NCBI GenBank assembly: GCA_017979445.1
Contig: CM030714.1
Span: 47,507,220 to 47,571,219 of the forward strand
Length of the DNA: 64,000 nt
DNA from: Akebia trifoliata
Lineage: Eukaryota > Streptophyta > Magnoliopsida > Ranunculales > Lardizabalaceae
Reading direction: 5' to 3'
The first letter of the stretch is position 1. Each line of letters begins with the position of its first letter. The translations under genes and the position numbers were made by a program. A model generated the notes under the pieces. It was not told the DNA's origin and ran no database searches. It was given only the letters and a program-made list of their open reading frames with translations. Of the stretch, positions 1 to 10,372 are shown one piece after another.

Positions 1-88
1 TAGCTTTGTATCTTGAGATCGTTGTCGAAATATGAAGTTAAAGTTTTGATATAAGACTTATCAACATGAATTTGCTTCCGGTTTGCAG

Positions 89-1066
89 ACCATATTGACA
101 AGGAAGAACAGTATCACTGGAGTTGAATACAGGAATGATCCCACCATTTTTGCGTGGGAGCTGATGAACGAACCTCGTTGCATGTCAGACGCTTCTGGTG
201 ACATTCTCCAAGTAAGTTGTATTTTTGAGTATCTGAGTTACATTCTGAAGTCTTATTTATTTAATCGTTTTTATGCTCGGAGTTATGCTCAAACAGTAGG
301 AAAGATGGTTATTAATTGATTCCTGAGTTAGAGTTAATTGCCTGCTAAAGAATTGCAGGATTGGATTGAAGAAATGGCTCGTTTTGTGAAATCAATTGAC
401 AAGAAGCATTTACTTACGGTGGGTCTTGAAGGGTTTTATGGTCCTACAAGCCCGGAAAAATTGAGTATGAACCCCGGAGATTGGGCGAGCGTCCTAGGAA
501 CAGATTTCATTCAAAATTCAAAGATGTCAAACATTGATTTTGCCTCTGTTCATATCTACCCTGATCAGTGGTAAGTATTGGATTACACCGTATGTAACTC
601 TTGTTTGTCGCACATGACCAAACCATATCAATCGATTTTCTTAGTTTGTGGACTAAGAAATAATGTTATTTTTTTTGCAAGGTTTGTGGACCAAGAATTT
701 GAAGACAAACTAAAATTCATTACAAAATGGATGACTTCTCATATTGATGATGGCGAAAAAATACTGAAGAAGCCCGTAATGTTCACTGAATTCGGGCTGT
801 CAAACAAAAACAAAGACTTCGAACCTTCTCATCGATATATACTTTATAAAACTGTATTTGACATCATTTACGACTCATCAAGGAAGAATGGGGCGGGTGC
901 AGGGGCTTTTGCTTGGCAGTTCATGGTTCAAGGCATGGAAGAGTATAACGATGATTTTGGAATTGTACCATGGGAGAGTTTGTCCATGTTTAAGCTAATA
1001 ACAGAACAGTCGTGTAAGCTGGCAACAACGGGATTGAGCATTGAAGATCTCAAAGAAATTTGTTAA
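89..1066 (+). CDS. Mannan endo-1,4-beta-mannosidase (GH5), 3' part
   Basis: This secreted glycoside hydrolase family 5 enzyme cuts beta-1,4 links in cell-wall mannans, as in seed endosperm and fruit. Coding exons are 89-211, 359-570 and 682-1066; phases match (0, then a Trp codon split TG|G) and all junctions are AG/GT. The 239 visible residues include WELMNEPR, whose Glu is the acid/base, [15 protein letters not shown], and FTEFG, whose Glu is the nucleophile, then [10 protein letters not shown]. This is the usual order of plant mannanases. The N-terminal part, roughly 150 residues with any signal peptide, lies before the window, and bases 1-88 are intron. The C-terminal tail after VPWESL is longer than in many paralogs. 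Both catalytic Glu residues are present, so the gene looks functional. The exact MAN paralog cannot be assigned. Confidence 0.95.
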
Positions 1067-3242
1067 AGTAATAGTAAAGTAGATTTTTTTTTTTTTAATG
1101 TAAATTTTAATATTTCTTTGCACCTACACGATGATTAATGTCTTTTACTATGCAAATTGAGAAAATACAGGATAACTTGATTTTTCTTTGCTCGAACTCC
1201 ATTTACACCAATTGTTCTCAAGCAAAATCTTCAATCCCTCCTAACAGTCTAAAAAGCACATGTGATCTCTTCCAATCTCTAGTGCTCTCGGGGTTCCCCA
1301 GAATTTCCTTTGAATGCGATGCTTATGACTTGTTTCGACAACTTTTATATAGCAGTACACCCAAATATCTTTCCTCTCATGTAGTTCATGGGTACTAGAG
1401 GCATTATGAGAGTAGTCTTTACTACTCATGCTGTCGTGCAGTATGAATTCTTATGCCGCTGAATGCAAAACAAGATTGGTGTACTCTTTATGCCCTTGTC
1501 ACGGCATGCAATTTAAAGTAAGGATGATGTACTTTTGCATTGATGAATCTCGGAATATGAATCCATGTCGAAGATTTCATCAAAACATATGGGCAACCAA
1601 GGCAATTCATAAACCTTCATGGTGTAATGGAAAAACGAATGCAAGAATTTATGATAACAATCAAAATAAAGCACAAATTAAATTTAACGAGAACATGACT
1701 CATTTTATGACCTAAAAAATATAACACACAATGTGTCCATACATAATGTATAATTGCGACATATAGGCATATTCACGACTAGCTAAAGTCGACTTTTGGT
1801 ATTACGCCCTCAAATGTATTAAAGAATGCATTGTACTAAAATCCTATTAAAAGGAGAAATATGCTGAATTTATCAAACCAAGCACGAGGTTCTTACTTTT
1901 GAGACTATATAACATGAGGCAAAGTTTGCAAATATAGGAAGAAGCATGGTGGTTTATCAAAACTACAGCATGTCTATCACTCTTGCAAGCTCTAAATGTG
2001 CTTGTTTGTGAAACTCCTATACAATTGAAATACAATGGATTAACCTAAAAAGTACCAGTAGTCACTCTTTGTAGGCTTCACTGCTCAACTAAAGGTGGGA
2101 TAAGATTATAACATCATCAATCGTCATCATAAAAGTCTTATCAACAAAAAATAAATTGGGTTAATTAGTTGATCTAATCTTCTATAGACTTTAATTCAAG
2201 ATTCTTTTCCACCCCTCGGAAGAGTCTAAAAAGTTGATGGTTGATAGATATACCACCTTAATATTATATCACTAAGAGATAGAATTCTTCGTCGTTGTCG
2301 TCATCATTATCATTAGTGCAAGCATATTCCAAATTTTGGGTCAGTTGAACGAATCATGTTCATCCAATTCAAACTATCTATAATAATGTATTTTGTTATT
2401 ACAAGTGTATCCATAGTTGCTCTCATTTCCATGTTCGTTAAGTTTTATTTTTGCCACTCTTTTAATTCCTTCAACTTGCAATTAGTTTTAACTGTGACTA
2501 AAAAGCCTTTGTTGCATATGACCAAATCATCTAAAATCACCCTTCTCATCACTTATATATTGAGATTATTCTTACATTTTTTTTTAATGATTTTTGAAGT
2601 GTATCTTTTTCAGACTTTCTACTCATCTACTCATCCATCTTAACATCTCTATGCATAAAATGATCAATTTATTAATTTATAAACATGTTCAATAAAACAT
2701 AATTGGTCTTTCTATATGTTACTATTATAATGAGAGAAGGCAGCTTAAAAGTGGTTAAACAATATGATTGTTAAATCACGTCGGTTAGTTTTCAAAATTA
2801 CAAAAACATCCATTTTTTACTATGTAATCTTCAAATTAAAAGCACCCTTTAATTAACATTTTAAATTACATATAGGCACTTTAGATACACGTACATTTGC
2901 ATATGCCACCTTCTAGTTTAATTTATACATCAATCACATAGCATTTAATACACACATTTCCATTTTAACCACCCCACTCTAATTAATATTCTATCTCCTT
3001 ACTCTATCATTATAAGAAAGACAAGACAACTGAAGCATATTATACTAATAATAATTCATTAAACAATGCAAACTATTACATCAAAGACACTGAAGCCATA
3101 CTGGCTTGACTCCCAACATCAACACACATAAACATACAAGTACAAAGACATGAGTGCACCATCTTATTCACCATAAACATACATGACACTTGACACTTGA
3201 CACATGACACATGCTGCTTCTTTCATATATTTGCTAAAGGAC
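1067..3242. other. Intergenic region, mannanase to metallothionein
   Basis: This is AT-rich sequence between two convergent genes. It should contain the 3' UTRs of the mannanase (+) and the metallothionein (-). Open frames here are short, without recognisable motifs. I see no RNA gene and no transposon with defined ends. Confidence 0.6.
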
Positions 3243-6200
3243 CTAATTCGCAATCTGTGGAAAAGTAGAGCTTGATCCACACTTGCACTTTCCATCATGC
3301 TCGGTCGCTGGGACCTCACCCACGGCATCGTTGTAGTAGCTGCAAATATTACGATACAATCGTCATTTCCATATTAATTAACTAAACACACCCTCTCTAC
3401 CTAGGTACAAGAAACAGCTAATTAAGTGTGTCAAAAGCCGCTTAATTGTTCAAGTATTTGGTTGTTTTTTATTCAAAATCCTCGCTCCCAGAGTCACTCA
3501 TCTCATTAAAAATAGGCTTACCTAATGCCAACGTACACCAAAAACTTAAGCTTTTTCTTAATCTTATTTTACTTTTTTTCAGCATTTGTGTAACCTAAAA
3601 TAAGAGACCATTTTCTTTTTCTTTTTTCTTGTCGAAGTTATGAAATATGCTTAACTACATTTATTTCAAGAATAATGATTTTCTAACTAGAAAGTCTTCA
3701 CTTGGTCAATACTCCCGAGGAAAAATATCTATGGTTCTGTGTCCATGCCACGTCAGGCGAGTGAAGACTTTCTAATTACAAAATCAGGCTCGGCACTCTT
3801 ATTTCAAATAGAAATAAGGGAATAAAGGTAAATTCAGTTAATTTTTTATTTTGAAAAAAAAAAAATCAGTTTTGTTTATATTAATTTCAAGAAAATAAGG
3901 AAATATGGTGGAAGTCTTTCCTTTCAAACATAATAAGATTTTAATCCTTACTAAGGTTTTACTCAAATGAATTACCACATCAACAATCCAACACCACATC
4001 CCTCTAAATTTCATTGAAAAAAACTCAAGATAAAAAACAAGTAATAATAATAATTTCAATTGATCTTATCCAAGGTTTTGAATCACCTAACTACTCCCAA
4101 ACTTAAAATTAAAATTAAAATTCAACAGTGAAAAATATTTTTTTTTTGGAATTTTTGTTTTTAAAATTTCATAAAATTCTATCCTCTACTACCCTGAAGT
4201 ATCGGATCATGTTTTTGGATGCCACAAGGTGAACCTAAGGACCATTAGTAAGGATGAAATCCTTACCGACTTAGCAAGGCTAGTCAGACTCTACAAATAA
4301 GCTGAGGATTTTAGATTAATAGAATTGAGTCCAATCCAAGGAAGCTTAGAGGAGGGAGAAATAATCTTACAAATAAGCAAGTAAAAGCGACCGAGGAAGT
4401 AAGCCTTACTAAGAGTCGTTTCGCTCAAATGGATTACAATATTAGCAATCCAACACCACAACCCTCTAAATTTCATTAAAAAAATATCCAAAAAATAATT
4501 TCTTTTGAACTTGCTCCAAAGTTTGAAAATGGACGGCTACTAGACTTTCACCCTACTTCCAAATTTAAAATTAAAATTAAAATTCAACGGTGAATTTATT
4601 TTATTTTTTGAAAAATTCATAGAATTTTGTCCTCTACAACCTTGAAAGGAGGGATTATGTTTTTGGATGCAACAAGGTACGCCCCAAGGACCCTTAGTTT
4701 TAAAGATTTAAGTCACCTAAAAAGCCAATCCGATCAAGTTGAATAAGACTCGTAAAAGTATTGAATCGACACAACGAGTTATAGAAAAAATATGGTCAAG
4801 TTACCTCTTTTCAGTGTCGATGATTACGATGCCATAGCTGTTTCCCTTCTTCCTGCAATGACCAAGCACATTAATTAGCCAAATCTATGTTTCAAAAGTC
4901 TACCGTGACTTGACCTGAGTATATTAAAAGCTCAAAAAAAAAAAAAAAATTTGTGAAAATAAATAAATAATTATATCTAATTTAAAATATTAATAAATAT
5001 TTATGAAAAATTTAGTATCCAACACCACATAGATGGCAAGAAGATATTCCCTAGGAATTCATCCAAACGCCTATTAATTGTCAAACAAAAGTACATAATA
5101 TTTGTACCATAGCATGGTTTTAGATCTTGTCTGAGATTGAGACGCATTGCCCGACTCATCTTGGTATCAGGCATGGACGAGACAGACAAGTCAATTTTTC
5201 GAACGAGATTTAAGATCCCATGTTCATTTTTGAAATTTTGGAATGAACTCTCTCAAACATATTGGAAAACTCGTCTGAGACTACTTGATATCTGGCATGG
5301 ATGAGATGAGTCGCGAAACCAAGTTTTCAAACCATGTACCATAATTTTATAACCCGTGCTTGACTTGATTGGTGATCCCATAATTCACCTATTCAACTTG
5401 GAAAATATCGAGTTAACTCAAACTCAGCTCCCAAATGCATCAAGTCAGATCAGAGACTGGTTGAGTTATTTGACTATATAAAAATGCTTTTGTGGAACTT
5501 TATTTTATTTGTTTTATACATATATAAAAAAAAATAGAATTTTGTTATCATGTGCCCTTACGCACAGGTAAAAGTGTAATAAATACACTTTGAAAATTGA
5601 ATTTTGTACCAAAACTGCCCTTAAAAAATTAGTTTTTACCAAAATACCTCAGATTCCAATTTCGAAAGTGTATTTATTACAGGGACACGTTAACATGACC
5701 CATATAAAAAAAATATATAGTTTAATATTTGCAAATTTATATATTTTTCATCAAATAAACTCATGAGTTTTTTACTTGACTTGAGTCCAATTTTCGAGCT
5801 TAAAACTATGATTCATTTATGTGCCTACATAGGAAACGTTACAAACAGATAGATAGATAGACTCTTGACTCAAATCTAATTTTTGAGCTTTAAAACTATG
5901 ATTCATTTATGTGCATGCATAGGAAAAGTTACATATTGATAGAGATGGTTGGATCGATAGAGATAGCTTCGGGGAACTAAGATGATATTCAATAAATAAA
6001 TACTCTAAAATAAACATAATAATAAGATATATTCTCTCTTTCCTGCTATCAAAACATGTAATTAGCCAATTTAATTTCTTCCCTCAAAACAACTTCTGTT
6101 TTTTAAACCGTGCGATAGCTATTAAGGGCAAAACATCAAGGTTAAGAAATATAATATTGCAATAACAAATCGGCATATTGGGAATTTTTCATTATTTAAA

Positions 6201-6390
6201 CACTTTCTTTTATTTTTATGATAGGGTTTCTAGACTCGTAGGCCCGACTAGTAAGAACGAGATAACTGGTCTCTTAGAACACCATATCTCACTCAAATCT
6301 CTCAGTACAAGTAATAAAAAATTTGAGAAAAAGAAACACTTACACACACTGGGACTTGTCAGCACAATCACAGTTACCACAGGTCGACAT
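3243..6390 (-). CDS. Metallothionein-like protein type 3 (MT3), atypical C-terminus
   Basis: This is a small cytosolic Cys-rich protein that binds Cu/Zn/Cd. Exons on the minus strand are 6390-6344, 4852-4805 and 3339-3243, giving 63 codons plus TAG; the phases (2, then 2) fit exactly, with GT-AG introns of 1491 and 1465 bp. The N-terminus MSTCGNCDCADKSQCVKKG is the type 3 signature, followed by NSYGIVIIDTEK and EHDGKCKCG. Family members normally end in a run such as CKCG-x-x-C-x-C-x-x-C-x-C. Here the end reads CKCGSSSTFPQIAN, so only the first two cysteines of that cluster remain (six Cys in total instead of ten). The length is normal and the splice sites and start are intact. It may be a diverged functional copy or an early pseudogene. 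No other MT gene is visible in the window. Confidence 0.9.
3685..3777. repeat. MITE-like inverted repeat in MT3 intron 2
   Basis: Arms of 18 bp (AACTAGAAAGTCTTCACT at 3685-3702 and its near-perfect complement at 3760-3777) flank about 57 bp. This looks like a miniature inverted-repeat element. No clear target duplication was found. Confidence 0.5.
3935..4700. repeat. Two diverged tandem copies of a dispersed repeat in MT3 intron 2
   Basis: Copies at about 3935-4310 and 4395-4700 share blocks in the same order: CTTACTAAG, CTCAAATG, CAATCCAACACCACA, CCCTCTAAATTTCATT, a run of AAAATTAAAATT, GTCCTCTAC and TGTTTTTGGATG. A third copy lies near 44225-44530 in a TPC1 intron. The family has CTTACTAA-like sequence near both ends, suggesting a non-autonomous DNA element, but I cannot set exact ends. 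Confidence 0.6.
5113..5336. mobile_element. hAT-type MITE, CATGGTTT family, copy 1 (MT3 intron 1)
   Basis: The element begins CATGGTTTTAGA and ends TTTTCAAACCATG, that is, inverted ends CATGGTTT. It is flanked by 8-bp duplications taccatag (5105-5112) and taccataa (5337-5344). The interior is rich in short GAGACxAGT/CGTCTGAGAC subrepeats. A second copy lies at 27287-27729. The 8-bp duplication points to hAT-family mobilisation. Confidence 0.75.
5545..5700. repeat. MITE-like inverted repeat in MT3 intron 1
   Basis: Inner arms GTAATAAATACACTTT at 5576-5598 and the complement at 5658-5680 agree in about 20 of 23 bases, and weaker matching continues outwards on both sides. It is probably a miniature element of about 150 bp; the outer ends are uncertain. 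Confidence 0.45.
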
Positions 6391-6487
6391 GATGGCTAAT
6401 AAGAGAAAGATTTGGGTTGTAAGATAGGACTTAGAAAGAAATGTTTCTCTTACTCGCAATACCTTCTTACAACATACTTAGCTTTGG

Positions 6488-6495
6488 TATTTATA
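6488..6495 (-). promoter_or_regulatory. TATA box of the metallothionein gene
   Basis: On the minus strand this reads TATAAATA, about 98 bp upstream of the MT3 ATG. That spacing suits a short leader and a strongly expressed gene. Position and motif are seen; the function is inferred. Confidence 0.6.
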
Positions 6496-7554
6496 GACAA
6501 ACAAAGGTGACGATGGATGTTTGGGGGCGTGTGAGGAGCACACGCGCTTCCCGAAGAATTATCTAAAGGAATCTCAATAATGGTGGGTGTGGCCTGCTAT
6601 TGTCCTCTCATGTCAACCTCAATTCCCTTGGAGAGATATGTAGTTCACATCATCATAAATTCAATTTTTTAGGCACAAACATGGGACTGTTCATGATAAG
6701 ATTTGAACTAAAAGTAAATTTTGATTAGTGGTGATAAATGATCAAAGAAAATGGACAGTTTAGATTAATTATACAAACAAAATATTGACATTGATATAGT
6801 TTTTTAAGAGACAAGGTACCCTTAAATGGACCATGACCATTCATTTGAACCATAGAACAAATAAATTTGATTAAAAAAAAAAAAATAAGGATAAAAATTG
6901 ACAGCTGAAGGTACTAAATTATTATTATTATTATTTATTATTATATTTTTTTAAAGGTGAATTACAAGAGCTTTACGTTTGTGTGACATTTTTTGGGTAG
7001 TCGTCACGCGACCTTCTTTCTTGCTTGATGAGTCACAATCAAACGCAGCTTATCCTCAGGGCCATGTCTTTGATGAGTCGAACTTTCGTGACATATTCAA
7101 TAATTTGTGTGTATGTGTGAGCTCACATGTACACATGTATGTGTCTGTGTGTATATGTTGTAAGAGAATATGATGCATGACATAATAATGCATGAGATAC
7201 ATTGTATCGTTATCAATATATCACGTCACAAAAGGAAGATAAGATAGAGATTAAAATTTTAGCAATACTTTTTAAGATATTCTACATTAGTAATTATATT
7301 TCAAAAGATTAATATTTTAATCTTATGATCTAGATTGTATGATCTGATGCCTACAAATTAGATCTAGTGATGCTTAAAAGAGCTTATACATTGTGATGAG
7401 ATACATTGAGTTACTCATGCATCCTATTCTCTTACATATGTGCTATTGCAGAAGTTGCGCAATCTTGGTGGGGTTATTCACCATTTGAGTTACTCTCTAC
7501 CTAAATTCTTGCTTCCAACTCTCTTGAGAAATTGAAAACAATTCCACGTGTTTT

Positions 7555-7665
7555 CACTACATGAAAAAAAAGGGGTAAATTCAACATCAAGGTCCGCCGA
7601 TTTTGCTTGGATTTAATCAAATTCAATGGACCTTAACATCGAATTTACCCCTTTTTCTCATAGTG
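7555..7665. mobile_element. 111-bp miniature CACTA element
   Basis: The left end is CACTACATGAAAAAAAAGGG and the complement of the right end is CACTATGAGAAAAAGGGG, so the inverted ends start with CACTA as in the En/Spm superfamily. The duplication is 3 bp: ttt at 7552-7554 and 7666-7668. Subterminal sequence is also palindromic (GGGTAAATTC and the complement). It cannot encode a transposase. Confidence 0.8.
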
Positions 7666-8318
7666 TTTGAGACCGTTTAGATGCAACTCGAAAGAGCCAG
7701 AAAAGCGTTATAGTGATTGAGACCGTTTACCCCAAAGATCAATCGTTACTTCATTTTTTATACAAAAGTATTTCGATAATTTTGACTTGCTTGTTGGTTC
7801 ATGAATGACATTACATTGCCGTCAATGAAATGAATCCAGTCCAAAATTTGATCCATTTCAATTCAAAAAGGAGGTCTACATGAAGAATTTGGATCTAATG
7901 AGGACCCAATTTCATAAGATCTATTTTAAAACTTATCAATGCAATTTTGGATCAATTATGTCCCGATCCAATAGATACCATTCGATAATGTGTTTGGAAA
8001 TATGTGCATGATTTATATTTTATTAGGTATGTGATACATATTGTAATTGTATGCTATAGATACTCTATGAAATCTAATTGATTTGCATCAAAATCAATAT
8101 GAAAAATATTGATTTTTGGCTTGGATCAAGTTGAATCCGGATCAATACATATTGGAACTTAAAATGTCAAATCCAGGTCCAGACTATTTACTTATCTGGT
8201 AAACTTCTCATTGGATCGGTACCCATCCGATCCAAAACCGGTCCATTGACACCCCTTGCCCCTTTAACAACTCGGCCTTACTATTTGCCAAGATACGTTT
8301 TTTTCTCTATAAAACAAA

Positions 8319-8419
8319 AAAGAGTTGCTATTGCCACACCAATTTTTACTAACGCCACACCAACTGTGTGCAATTCTTTGATGATTTACATAGGAATTGG
8401 TGTGGCAATAGTAGCTCTC
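8319..8419. mobile_element. Mutator-like MITE, GAGAGTTGCTATTGCC family, copy 1
   Basis: The ends AAGAGTTGCTATTGCCACACC and, on the other strand, GAGAGCTACTATTGCCACACC are inverted repeats. The 9-bp flanks taaaacaaa and taaaagaat agree at seven positions. A better-preserved relative lies at 42744-42822, with the same internal ACTGTGTGCAATTCT. Confidence 0.65.
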
Positions 8420-9400
8420 TAAAAGAATGGTAAAAGTGGGGAGAAAAAGAAAAGGTCAAGTGGGTGTAGGCCCCACCTTCTCCATAGTTTCCACCAAGCT
8501 TGCTTGGCTTAGGACTTCGGATTAAGACTTGTGAAAGAGTGAGACGATGGAAGACCATTTCGTGACGTGGGAAAAGATTTCTATATGAATGAAACGCTAC
8601 ACTCAACACCTTCCAAAATGGAGTCCCCCCCACCCATCATACTGTACAAGTTGGCCACTAAAATACAGATGGTGATTGAAACTGGTGGGCCTGGGCCTGG
8701 GCCTGGGCCATGATTGCCAAAATATGACCAAAATAATATATCTAAACACAATGTAAAATCTCTTTTAATCATCACTAGATCTGATTTCTAGCCATCAGAT
8801 CATGCGATCTAGATCGGAAGGTTAAAATCCTCCAATGAGTAAAATTTGGGTTGACTTGGTAGTAAGGCTGTTAATGGACCACAATTTGGCCCATCCCATC
8901 ATGGATCGGATTTGGATAATCTAAGCTCAATTCATGCTTTGTATTGGACTCGAGCTTCGTAGCTAGGCCAGGCATAAGTAAATAAATTTATTTATCATAT
9001 ATTTAAATTAAATTTATGTATATATATGAAAAAGATACATCTAGGTGACAACTTGCTACATTGGTTAAAGTCTTGAGTTCTTCACAAGTAATTCCAAATC
9101 ACTCTCTTCCAGAATCTTCTTCAACTTGCACATACCTTCTAACTAGGTTCATATTCAGTCTTTGTTACACATGACTTTACAAAACCATCCACCATTTTAA
9201 TTATAGAAAAAACAAAAAACCAAAAAACCAAAATCATATAAGATAGAAAGGCGCCTCAAGAATACAAAAAAAAAAAAAAAAAAACACTCAAGGAGATCCA
9301 AAACTTGGTAAAAAGAAATACAGAAGAAAATACACGAAACTGGCACCGGTACCGCTTTTAAGTATTTGAGTTGTATGGTAAAAGGTGGGATGTGTAGAAA

Positions 9401-10339
9401 CTAAAAGCGGACGATGTCACCAAGGCAATCGAAGAAGTGTGAGATGCTAATCTTCTCTTTACCTGAGTAAATAGCTTCCGCAGCCCCACCATGCTCGCCC
9501 TGGACAGCCATTTCTATTAACATGTAGAGCTTCTTGATCGGCATCTGAAACGAAGAAAGAAACCGTACATAAATTTACAGAGTTAGAAGCATGAACCTAA
9601 CAGCCTAAGTTTATCATTCCCTTAGCTTCTAAAAGATACACCCATTTTGCTCAACATAATAAATTATACAAAAGAACAAAGTTTGATCCCTATTTTAATT
9701 AAAGGTTCACCTGAATGTAGCAATTTTTTAAACCAACTTTATAAATCAAGAGAAATAAGAAAAGAAGGAAAATCTGGTATCCTACAAAACAAATTAATGA
9801 GGTAACAAACATATTTTGGATATTACGTACCGACCACAAGAAGGCTGAAATTAAACAAATTTCAATAACAAAGAGGTTCAGATCAATTTAAGGCCCAAGG
9901 CAAATCTTCAGTGATGTTATGCTTAATTCTGATTTATCTCTAAGGCTCCAGTATAACATGTGTTCAATTCCATTGTCTCATCAGGTCTTTACGCTTTAAT
10001 TTTCCTTTCCTTATTTGATATCAGAAGTTTTGGTGAACTACAAACATACATTAAGAAGTATCACCAAGTGGGTCGTTATCCAAAACTCCCCTTATACCAT
10101 CAACTCATGATAATGCTATAATTTGTCGTTGCTTTGTATCTTTTGGATGGTACCATTACAATCATCCTTAAGTAGCCTAAATTTTTAATATGTTTCCAAG
10201 CTATGTTACTGCAACCAACCATATCTACCCATACCTCTGTCTTTAATAGTAGTTTGTTTTTATTGGAATTTTTCAAAAAATCCATAAATTCCAATATGTA
10301 AGTTGATTTCCATAAAAAAAACATATATATATATATATG

Positions 10340-10372
<33 letters not shown>

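Larger units (their letters stand above)
6496..9400. other. Intergenic region upstream of MT3 and downstream of NSF
   Basis: Apart from the MT3 promoter, the two miniature elements listed separately and a GGGCCT hexamer repeat near 8689-8708, I see no gene here. The NSF 3' UTR should lie just below 9401. An AT trinucleotide microsatellite sits near 6920-6950. Confidence 0.5.

Noticed and set aside
9255..9300. Fourth tail-only retro-insertion at the A20 run
   Set aside because: Only six bases (ctcaag) repeat on both sides, too few to call.
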